A stretch of 5,518 bases of DNA, taken from positions 1 to 5,518 of the forward strand of contig JAICQC010000315.1 of the NCBI GenBank assembly GCA_025938055.1, written 5' to 3'. This DNA comes from Anaerolineales bacterium. Lineage in GTDB: Bacteria > Chloroflexota > Anaerolineae > Anaerolineales > Villigracilaceae. Position 1 is the first letter of the stretch. The number at the start of each line of letters is the position of its first letter. The notes under the pieces are model-generated. The model was not told the origin of the DNA, ran no database searches, and worked only from the letters and a program-made list of their open reading frames with translations. The position numbers and the translations under genes were made by a program. Below, piece after piece: positions 1-5,518 of the stretch.

Positions 1-737
1 GCGCTTCCTCTGCGGAGGAAGCCGAGTTACTTGCTGGCGACCTCTATGAGTTTGAAGATCTGCCTGAAAATTTTGGTGTTAGCATCTCGAAACCCAATAC
101 AACAGGGACGGTACAGCCGGAAGAGGATGGATCCATTAATCTTCGAGCCTATGTGACCGATAACGGTGATTCTTACGTAAACTTTTATCAGGTGGAAGCG
201 GAAATAAACTATTTGGATGTTCCGTTATCCTTCCCCGAGAAGGTTCAGCTGTTTGACGATGGATTGAGTGCGCACGGAGATCCGGATCAAAACGATCGTT
301 CCTTCAACGCGTTGTGGGTGCCGAAGCACGGTGGGAATATCGAGATGACGGTAACTGCCACGCTGCCGGATGGCCGCTCAGACACAGATTCAACGACCTT
401 CAATATCGAGGCGCTTCCTGATCTGGCTGTCACAAAGGTATACATTGAAGACGTTGCCTTCTTGAATAACCAGGCTCGTGTACGCGCCGAAATTACGAAT
501 CTGGGCTTCACGGTGAGTGGACCCATCAATGTGGATTTTATCTACTATGCAACAGACGAAAATGGTAATAAGGTTGGCAATCCGGTTCACACCAGCCACC
601 TTCAGATCCTAACCGGCCAGCCCGGGCAGCCGGTCATTTTGACGCGCGGCAGCAGCGTTGAGATCGAAGATACGGAGTTTACGCCAGCAAGTCTGTCGTT
701 GTACTTCGTGGAAGTGGTTGTGGATCCTTCCCCCTAA
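1..737 (+). CDS. C-terminal part of a secreted/surface protein with Ig-like and CARDB-like domains (5' truncated)
   Basis: The reading frame is open from the left edge (first whole codon at position 3) to a TAA at 735-737, giving 244 visible residues; the true start lies outside the window. A GTG at 153 is in frame but sits mid-domain, has coding sequence upstream, and is not a credible start. Visible residues about 26-135 look like a beta-sandwich module with an acidic 'LFDDG...HGDPDQND' motif (about residues 83-98). This resembles the 'DDG..GD...D' calcium-type loops of bacterial choice-of-anchor/Ig-like surface modules. Residues about 138-244, beginning 'LPDLAVTKVYIED' and containing 'ARVRAEITNLG', resemble a CARDB (cell-adhesion-related) Ig-like domain. 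No C-terminal anchor (LPXTG, transmembrane helix) is seen; the protein ends right after the last domain. It lies 41 nt upstream of the toxin-like gene on the same strand, so co-expression is likely. A role as adhesin or surface carrier is inference from the domains. Confidence 0.85.
   Translation, partial: ASSAEEAELLAGDLYEFEDLPENFGVSISKPNTTGTVQPEEDGSINLRAYVTDNGDSYVNFYQVEAEINYLDVPLSFPEKVQLFDDGLSAHGDPDQNDRSFNALWVPKHGGNIEMTVTATLPDGRSDTDSTTFNIEALPDLAVTKVYIEDVAFLNNQARVRAEITNLGFTVSGPINVDFIYYATDENGNKVGNPVHTSHLQILTGQPGQPVILTRGSSVEIEDTEFTPASLSLYFVEVVVDPSP
3..22. repeat. Perfect 8-bp inverted repeat with 4-nt loop inside the first CDS
   Basis: The arms gcttcctc (3-10) and gaggaagc (15-22) are exact reverse complements around the loop tgcg. 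The hairpin lies in coding sequence (encoding ASSAEEA), has no T-run after it, and is probably incidental to codon choice. It could fold in mRNA. Confidence 0.5.
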
Positions 738-738
738 C

Positions 739-758
739 TCAGAACATCATCAGAACAT
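739..758 (+). repeat. Short direct repeat in the gap before the toxin-like gene
   Basis: The 9-mer tcagaacat occurs at 739-747 and again at 750-758, separated by 'ca', so the period is 11 nt. It sits in the 41-nt gap between the stop at 737 and the start at 779, just upstream of a strong AAGGAG ribosome-binding site (768-773). An 11-nt period is close to one helical turn and could suit a protein-binding site, but the gap is short and probably inside an operon; chance or slippage is equally possible. Confidence 0.45.
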
Positions 759-778
759 ATTGACTTCAAGGAGCTCCG

Positions 779-1612
779 ATGATTAAGCGTAAACACTGGG
801 AAATCCTATATAAGGCTATTTTATTAGTCCTGGTATTTCTACTAACCTCTGAGCCGCTGCTGGTTGCGGCGAAACCGCAGCAGGTAGACCCAAGACAGGA
901 AGCCATTGACGAATTCACTACCAGCGGCGATGTATATCTTAGCAGCGTGACAGAAATGCTGGCTTTGAGTGCCGGGTTGGTGAATTCTATTTCGGCAATT
1001 CAAAATACGCCTCTGAGCCAAATCAACGAAAGTGCCATTGCTCAAGTAAGGGCAGACGCTTTGAAGGCTGCAGAAGCCAGCGCAACTGCTTTAGGCTCGA
1101 TAGATGATCTGGCGAACAGCATCGAAGCTTTCGGGGGCAATTTACCTGCTGCTTTTGATCCCTTCCAGAGAGCTAGCCAGGGATTACCAGAGCAGTTGAG
1201 GAACGACTTGATTCTGGAAGCAGGTCTGACGAGTGCAGATGTAGACGCTATTTCCAGCGGAATGGATGACCTCCTACTGGAACGCCAGAGTTTGGCGGCC
1301 AATGGCATGCCTGCCGAGGTCGCTTCTCAACTTTCTCTGGCAGGGTTTAGTCAGGAAGAAATTGCCCAAATTGCCACCGTAGTGGGTACGCGTGGACTGG
1401 CGAACACCAGCCTAACCACAAGCCTAGCACAGTTCCGCGCCTCTCAGGATGAATGGGCAGATGTGCGCACACACACGCTGATCTTGAACATCCAGCTGAT
1501 GGGCTACCAGATTGGCGCGCTCCAGGCAAAGGGAGTCCAAGCGCGAGCAGTGACCGATGCAGAACTTCAGGAAATCGCGGAGGACGAACTTCGTGTGCTT
1601 GTTCATGTAGCA
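779..1612 (+). repeat. Scaffold repeat, copy 1 (N-terminal region shared with the gene at 4683)
   Basis: Positions 779-1612 align without gaps to 4683-5516 at a constant offset of 3904. The encoded proteins share 197 of 278 residues (hand count). Exact matches are short; the longest I noticed is 16 nt at 1227-1242 = 5131-5146. In fully conserved protein stretches the DNA differs mainly at third codon positions: six synonymous changes across the 16 codons encoding SLTTSLAQFRASQDEW. This points to an old duplication kept under protein-level selection. Similarity begins at the start codon, and the leader sequences before the two starts are not alike. The match presumably continues beyond the window edge. 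Confidence 0.9.
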
Positions 1613-3880
1613 CATTTGCAAGAGTTGTGGGGGACCGATCCGAATTTGAATATTGGCGAAGGAGATTGGTGGTTTATCGAGCATTACGCCGGGCGGGCAG
1701 CAGAACGTTTGGATGCGCTCGTGATCGACACCCAGAATCGCGCGCTGATCGCAGACCTATTCGTCTTGCAAGAAATGAAACTGCTGGCACTGAGCGCGAA
1801 AAATGGCGATGCGAATTATGTCAAACAGGAACTGGATGGGTTGGGGGAGATACTTTCCTATCTGGTTGGAGATCGGACGTTTATCTCCAGACAGAGAGAT
1901 GACCTTCAGGGTCTCAGTTACATTGCGGCGCGGCTCGTTAGTCACCCGAACTTGCGCGCGCATGTGCAGTGGACTGTAGATCAGGAAGCGACATCAGGCA
2001 CCGCCAAGCTGGCACGCGTTCGCATGGACACAATGGGTGTGGAGAACCTTGCTCCCTTAGCTGGCGTGATCGCCGAACAAGATGAAACCAACAATATCAA
2101 GACGCTTGTCTTCATGGCAGGGCTCTCTTATTTCGATGAGACAACTACAGCGATCCTACAGGAGATCATAGTCATTTCTGACAGCATTGGACAGATCGAA
2201 CTGGTCGATCTAATTCAAGCGATCCTGACCGGAGATACGGATAATCCCCTCTTAATTGCCACCAACATGTTCCTGGGCATGGTCCCAGTTGTGAATGTAA
2301 TAACGGATATTTTTGCTCTGGTTGCCTCAGACGGAACCTTTATGAGAGCGATTCTCCTGTTTGCACTTCTGTGTGATATTGGCGAATCTCTTGCTTTGAT
2401 TCCTGGCTTGCAGGTTGCGGCTGGCGCATTCATTGGAGGGGCCGTCGTTGCGGTAGTCAAGATTCTCTTTGTAAATGCGGATGTGGCATTCAAGGCGGTC
2501 CTGAATGGATTCAAATTAAGGGATGCCTTCAAAGTGATTGTTGATATGGTCAATGTGGCTTCCAAGCATATCACCAGCAATATTAATTCCCTCGATGATG
2601 CTATTCAGGCTTTACAGACCATCTTATCAGGTGAACTAAAACTCTGGGATAACTTCGTTGAGTTCGTGAAGCGTGTTGGAACAGACGGGTTGCTTAAGCT
2701 TGGATTTGATGAGGGATCCTTGCTTGTAGGTGGAATTATAAGGAGAGGCCTTGAGCTTACGGATGAGACCCTGTACGTGGTGGATAGCATTGGCGATGAT
2801 ATGTTCAGGGCTGGAATCGAGCTTAGCGAAAATGCAGGAGATGGCGTAGGAGTGCTCGCAAGAGCCGTGAATCCAGAGGAAGCTCTAAGCTTTTCGGATG
2901 AATTGGTAGCGCTTTGCGGAACGAATGGGAATGGCAAATCTGCCGCCAAATTAGCGCGACCTATTTTAGCCACACCGGTTTCTGATTGCGTAAATAGAGT
3001 GCAAGAGATTATTGGAGAACTGGATCAAGTTGCCCAGAGGGGGTTGACAAAACTTTGTAGGGTTCTTGGTGACGAGGCGACTCACTTGGCATTGAGACAC
3101 ATCGACAATCCAGAGCGTTTAACAGGAATGCTTAAAATTATGGGAGAGTCTAGCGATGATTTTAGGTGGCCAGGTTATATAGATGGTTTGGAAGAAATAG
3201 TATTTAGTTCGGGAGATATATCTGTAGATATTCTTAAATACTTACCTATCAATGTGTTAGATGAGAAGTTGTACCCTGGATTTGGTGAGTTTCTTTTAAA
3301 TAGCAGCTATCTAAATGATAACTATACGCTCATGAGAGTACTAGCTGAAAATGGACATCGAAGTCCTTTACTAGGACACATAACACAATTGCAGGGAGAA
3401 TATCGTGAGTTACGCTTTTATCAGTACGCCACTGCCGACGGACAAGATTTCTTGTTTAGACACACTGGTCCTATCAATGAAGGTGGTGTGGATGCAGTTA
3501 CCAAAAAGGGAGATGTATATTACTGGGTTGATGCAAAAGATAAAAGCCAGGGCAATGGCCTAATTTTGGACGGGTTTCAGAATGGCGATGTTTCCTTACA
3601 TAAAGGAGATCTGAAAAACTACATTACAGCAGGTAGCCAAAATACTTTCAATAGAGAATATTTTGAAATAGAAACTCTTAGGCTTGTTGATGTGGGTGAG
3701 ATAAGTGGGCAGCAATTTATTCAATTACATCAAGCCCTCGAGGATGGTCGGCTTGAAGTGGCTATATTTGGTGGTGGCAGCCTCAGACCATTTGATACTA
3801 AATTAATTTCAATTTCAGAGCTAGTAGACATAGATACAGATATCTTAGTTCCATTCCAAATAATAGTCGATATACAATGA
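779..3880 (+). CDS. Sec-exported polymorphic toxin candidate with C-terminal PD-(D/E)XK nuclease-like tip
   Basis: Codes for 1033 residues. The ATG at 779 has AAGGAG at 768-773, 5 nt upstream, and its product begins with a typical Sec signal peptide: basic n-region (KRK), hydrophobic core around AILLVLVFLL (13-22), and likely cleavage after VAA (29-31). Residues about 40-480 are predominantly helical. They include a two-fold repeat (about 136-161 and 177-202, pattern [LM]P.[EQ]...L..AG[LF][TS]..[DE][VI]..I). Residues about 488-561 form a hydrophobic stretch ('GMVPVVNVITDIFALV', 'LIPGLQVAAGAFIGG') like the P-V-V-containing pre-toxin regions of polymorphic toxins. Residues about 700-780 are a linker with Cys713, Cys737 and Cys760. 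The tip from about residue 780 is AT-rich and contains Glu874/Glu877, 'GGVDAV' (Asp905) and 'YYWVDAKDK' (Asp918, Lys920). This matches the E...D...(D/E)xK arrangement of restriction-endonuclease-fold nucleases. A DNA- or RNA-cleaving toxin is inferred, with the immunity protein encoded next. The fold and whether it is active are unproven; the exact family is not recognised. Confidence 0.8.
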   Translation: MIKRKHWEILYKAILLVLVFLLTSEPLLVAAKPQQVDPRQEAIDEFTTSGDVYLSSVTEMLALSAGLVNSISAIQNTPLSQINESAIAQVRADALKAAEASATALGSIDDLANSIEAFGGNLPAAFDPFQRASQGLPEQLRNDLILEAGLTSADVDAISSGMDDLLLERQSLAANGMPAEVASQLSLAGFSQEEIAQIATVVGTRGLANTSLTTSLAQFRASQDEWADVRTHTLILNIQLMGYQIGALQAKGVQARAVTDAELQEIAEDELRVLVHVAHLQELWGTDPNLNIGEGDWWFIEHYAGRAAERLDALVIDTQNRALIADLFVLQEMKLLALSAKNGDANYVKQELDGLGEILSYLVGDRTFISRQRDDLQGLSYIAARLVSHPNLRAHVQWTVDQEATSGTAKLARVRMDTMGVENLAPLAGVIAEQDETNNIKTLVFMAGLSYFDETTTAILQEIIVISDSIGQIELVDLIQAILTGDTDNPLLIATNMFLGMVPVVNVITDIFALVASDGTFMRAILLFALLCDIGESLALIPGLQVAAGAFIGGAVVAVVKILFVNADVAFKAVLNGFKLRDAFKVIVDMVNVASKHITSNINSLDDAIQALQTILSGELKLWDNFVEFVKRVGTDGLLKLGFDEGSLLVGGIIRRGLELTDETLYVVDSIGDDMFRAGIELSENAGDGVGVLARAVNPEEALSFSDELVALCGTNGNGKSAAKLARPILATPVSDCVNRVQEIIGELDQVAQRGLTKLCRVLGDEATHLALRHIDNPERLTGMLKIMGESSDDFRWPGYIDGLEEIVFSSGDISVDILKYLPINVLDEKLYPGFGEFLLNSSYLNDNYTLMRVLAENGHRSPLLGHITQLQGEYRELRFYQYATADGQDFLFRHTGPINEGGVDAVTKKGDVYYWVDAKDKSQGNGLILDGFQNGDVSLHKGDLKNYITAGSQNTFNREYFEIETLRLVDVGEISGQQFIQLHQALEDGRLEVAIFGGGSLRPFDTKLISISELVDIDTDILVPFQIIVDIQ

Positions 3881-4655
3881 TCAAGAGAAACATATTATTT
3901 AATGATTATAAGGATCAATTGGTATGGAACTAATTCCACCCTTTTATGAGCTGATAAAGAAAAATCTTTTGAATGATGCACTTTGGTCATCATATGCTGC
4001 AGGTAGACAACCCATGCCAGATATTCCTGGGCATTTACTAAAGCCTTGGGTAGTGTACTTCTATTATCTAAATGATTTTGTTCACGCTAAAGAGTTAAGT
4101 TACAAAGCAAGCGCTTTCTTAAAACTTCGCGCCGAACATCGATTCGCCAAAAATCATTTGGCACTTGGGGTCGGTTCCCTTTTCGAAAGCGCTTTATATC
4201 GAAGTCTAGCACAAAGGGCGGATGAGGCTTTAGGACTATGGCAAGAGGTTATAGATAAAAGACGCCAGATTTCCGAAGAGCAGTTACTTATAGAAAATAT
4301 GTCACACCTATGGGTCTATGAAGCATATAGCTTGGAAAGGCTGGGAAGATATAACGAGGTTCATGAACCAGCCATGAAAGGTTTTCATGGAATCAATACA
4401 GGTAAAACTCTTTATGATGAGCCTCGCCGAAACTCGCATGTCTATATGTTGGTTGAGCTACTAATTAATTTAGCTAGCTATCAAGTTAGTCCAAGTCGTG
4501 AGGGACAAAGAAAAGTACAAGAGGCGCTGGTTACATATAAGAATGAAAATCTTAAATATGGACGTTTAGGATATGACATTATTTTTGATCTTCAATCCTC
4601 TTATCCAGATATATTTGAACCAATTTTGCCTGGTGCCGACCCGGAACAAGACTAA
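3121..4655 (+). other. AT-rich toxin-tip plus immunity cassette
   Basis: Base composition changes inside the toxin-like gene near 3120 and changes back after 4655. Hand-counted 60-base lines give 53% GC at 1081-1140, 52% at 3061-3120, 38% at 3121-3180, 28% at 3181-3240, 30% at 4561-4620 and 58% at 4921-4980. The low-GC block covers exactly the C-terminal toxin tip (residue about 781 onward) and the downstream immunity candidate, while both flanking scaffold genes are GC-richer. This is the expected trace of a toxin-tip/immunity unit acquired or swapped as one piece. The left boundary is approximate. Confidence 0.65.
3924..4655 (+). CDS. Putative immunity protein, helix-rich TPR-like
   Basis: Codes for 243 residues from ATG 3924, with AAGGA at 3910-3914, 9 nt upstream; stop TAA at 4653-4655. 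There is no signal peptide or membrane segment, so it should be cytoplasmic. The sequence looks almost entirely alpha-helical. Residues about 129-155 ('LWVYEAYSLERLGRYNEVHE' onward) fit a tetratricopeptide-like helix pair with the usual aromatic, Leu-Gly, Tyr and Ala spacing. Residues about 51-80 and 94-113 may be further pairs. It begins 43 nt after the toxin-like gene and shares its low GC and codon use, so the two probably moved together. A cytoplasmic partner that blocks the nuclease tip before export is the best reading from position and features. I do not recognise a named Imm family, and a regulatory or chaperone role is possible. Confidence 0.75.
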   Translation: MELIPPFYELIKKNLLNDALWSSYAAGRQPMPDIPGHLLKPWVVYFYYLNDFVHAKELSYKASAFLKLRAEHRFAKNHLALGVGSLFESALYRSLAQRADEALGLWQEVIDKRRQISEEQLLIENMSHLWVYEAYSLERLGRYNEVHEPAMKGFHGINTGKTLYDEPRRNSHVYMLVELLINLASYQVSPSREGQRKVQEALVTYKNENLKYGRLGYDIIFDLQSSYPDIFEPILPGADPEQD

Positions 4656-4682
4656 GGGCAAACTTCTACTTTAGGAATCAAC

Positions 4683-5516
4683 ATGAACAAACGTAGCATC
4701 TGGCGAACACTGCAAAAGTCAATCATCCTGAGCTTGATTTTCCTCTTGGCTTCCGAGCCAGTTTGGGTGGCAGCTAAACCGCTGCAAGCTGATCCAAAGC
4801 AAGAAGCAATTGATTCGCTCACTGCCAGTGGGGATGTGTATCTGACGAACGTGGCGGAGACTCTGTCGCTTAGCACGGGTTTGATGAACTCCGTTTCTGC
4901 CATCCAATCCACGCCGCTGAGCCAGATCAGCGAAAGCGCTATTGCTCAAACGAGGGCAGACGCTCTCAAAGCGGCAGAGGCGAGCGCGGTTGCCCTGGGT
5001 TCTGTGGACGACGTGGCAACCAGTATCGAATCATTAGGGAGCAATTTGCCGTCAGCCATCGATCCCTTGCAAATAGCGTCTGAGGGCTTACCTCAACAGC
5101 TGCACGACGCTCTTGTTCAACAAGCAGGGTTGACGAGTGCAGATGTGGATGCCATTTCTGGTGGCATGGACGATATGCTCCTGGCGCGTCAGGGTATGGA
5201 CACAAGTGGCATGCCAGCTGAAATCGCTGCACAGTTGACACAAGCAGGCTTCACCCAGGCGGAGATCGACCAAATCGCCACCGTTGCCGGAACGCGCGGG
5301 CTAGCGGATCCCAGCCTGACGACCAGCCTGGCGCAGTTCCGCGCCTCGCAGGATGAATGGGCAAATACACGCACGCAGATGCTGATCCTGAATATGCAGT
5401 TGATGGGCTACCAGATCGGAGTCCGCCAGGCAAATGGTGTCGAGCCGCGGGCAGCGACCGAAGCTGAACTCCAGGAAATTGCCCAAGACGAACTGCGTCT
5501 GTTAGTGCATGTGGCG
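4683..5516 (+). repeat. Scaffold repeat, copy 2
   Basis: Direct-orientation counterpart of 779-1612, offset 3904 nt, colinear with no insertion or deletion. With copy 1 it brackets the AT-rich tip and immunity gene, so recombination between copies could exchange or delete toxin tips. Because identity is broken into short exact runs, such recombination would be inefficient at the current divergence. Confidence 0.9.
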
Positions 5517-5518
5517 CA
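4683..5518 (+). CDS. Second Sec-exported toxin-scaffold paralog (3' truncated by window edge)
   Basis: The frame opens with ATG at 4683, preceded by AGGA at 4673-4676 (6-nt spacing), and stays open to the window end, giving 278 whole codons and two extra bases. The product starts with a signal peptide (basic NKR, core around SIILSLIFLL, likely cleavage after VAA at 29-31). It then follows the N-terminus of the 779-3880 protein residue for residue without gaps, 197/278 identical. The same two-fold helical repeat is present (LPQQL...AGLTSADV at about 136-155; MPAEI...AGFTQAEI at about 177-195). GC returns to about 58% here. It starts 27 nt after the immunity candidate, so it is probably in the same transcript. 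By analogy it should carry its own, probably different, C-terminal toxin tip followed by another immunity gene beyond the window. That part cannot be seen, and it could instead be a truncated or orphan scaffold. Confidence 0.9.
   Translation, partial: MNKRSIWRTLQKSIILSLIFLLASEPVWVAAKPLQADPKQEAIDSLTASGDVYLTNVAETLSLSTGLMNSVSAIQSTPLSQISESAIAQTRADALKAAEASAVALGSVDDVATSIESLGSNLPSAIDPLQIASEGLPQQLHDALVQQAGLTSADVDAISGGMDDMLLARQGMDTSGMPAEIAAQLTQAGFTQAEIDQIATVAGTRGLADPSLTTSLAQFRASQDEWANTRTQMLILNMQLMGYQIGVRQANGVEPRAATEAELQEIAQDELRLLVHVA

Noticed and set aside
3..22. Hairpin considered as a transcription terminator
   Set aside because: It has no T-run after it and lies inside an open coding frame, so it is kept only as a short inverted repeat.
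153..737. A separate 194-residue gene starting at GTG 153
   Set aside because: The frame is open to the window edge with coherent Ig-like protein sequence before 153, and no ribosome-binding site favours this GTG; it is the tail of a longer gene.
1453..1902. A 149-codon plus-strand frame inside the toxin-like gene
   Set aside because: It lies in another frame of a well-supported gene, its product is rich in Arg, Cys and Gly without domain-like pattern, and it has no independent support.
2918..2941. Walker A-like string GTNGNGKS (residues 714-721) in the toxin-like protein
   Set aside because: It fits GxxxxGK[ST] and follows a short hydrophobic run, but I see no Walker B or other NTPase motif after it, and it sits in the linker before the tip; most likely coincidence.
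3881..3923. Promoter or terminator in the gap between toxin and immunity genes
   Set aside because: The gap is AT-rich, which gives weak -10-like strings, but there is no convincing paired -35/-10 or hairpin; a shared transcript is simpler.
4652..5486. Several minus-strand frames of 60-91 codons across the second scaffold gene
   Set aside because: The plus-strand frame is a clear paralog of the first scaffold. The antisense frames, including similar ones opposite both copies, are by-products of the conserved plus-strand coding sequence.

Overview
The window reads as one co-directional, probably co-transcribed block of four plus-strand genes, two of them cut by the window edges. It looks like part of a bacterial polymorphic-toxin array. 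The backbone genes have moderate GC (about 53-58% in two hand-counted 60-base lines) with standard bacterial starts and Shine-Dalgarno sites. The style of the proteins (Sec-exported, helix-rich multi-domain toxins beside CARDB-type surface proteins) would suit an environmental bacterium such as a member of the Chloroflexota. That placement is a guess; there is no taxonomic marker here.

Layout. (1) Positions 1-737 hold the C-terminal end of a large secreted or surface protein with two Ig-like modules; the second resembles CARDB. (2) After 41 nt, positions 779-3880 encode a 1033-residue protein. It has a Sec signal peptide, a long helical N-terminal region, a central hydrophobic segment, a linker, and an AT-rich C-terminal tip carrying a PD-(D/E)XK nuclease-like motif. 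(3) After 43 nt, positions 3924-4655 encode a 243-residue cytoplasmic, helix-rich TPR-like protein, the likely immunity partner. (4) After 27 nt, a second gene starts at 4683 and runs off the window. Its 278 visible residues align without gaps to the N-terminus of gene 2 at 197/278 identities (about 71%, counted by hand).

Interpretation. Two related exported scaffolds in tandem flank an AT-rich 'toxin tip plus immunity' cassette (about 3120-4655). GC falls to about 28-30% in sampled lines there and returns to about 58% in the next scaffold gene. This is the classic layout of diversifying toxin-immunity loci: a conserved delivery scaffold with exchangeable C-terminal toxin domains, each followed by its own immunity gene. 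What looks least familiar is the scaffold. It has an ordinary Sec signal and an N-terminal region in which I recognise no RHS, LXG, WXG, PAAR, VgrG or CdiA-type delivery domain. No terminator-like hairpin with a T-run is visible in any of the three gaps. No RNA gene, CRISPR array, insertion sequence or tRNA was seen.
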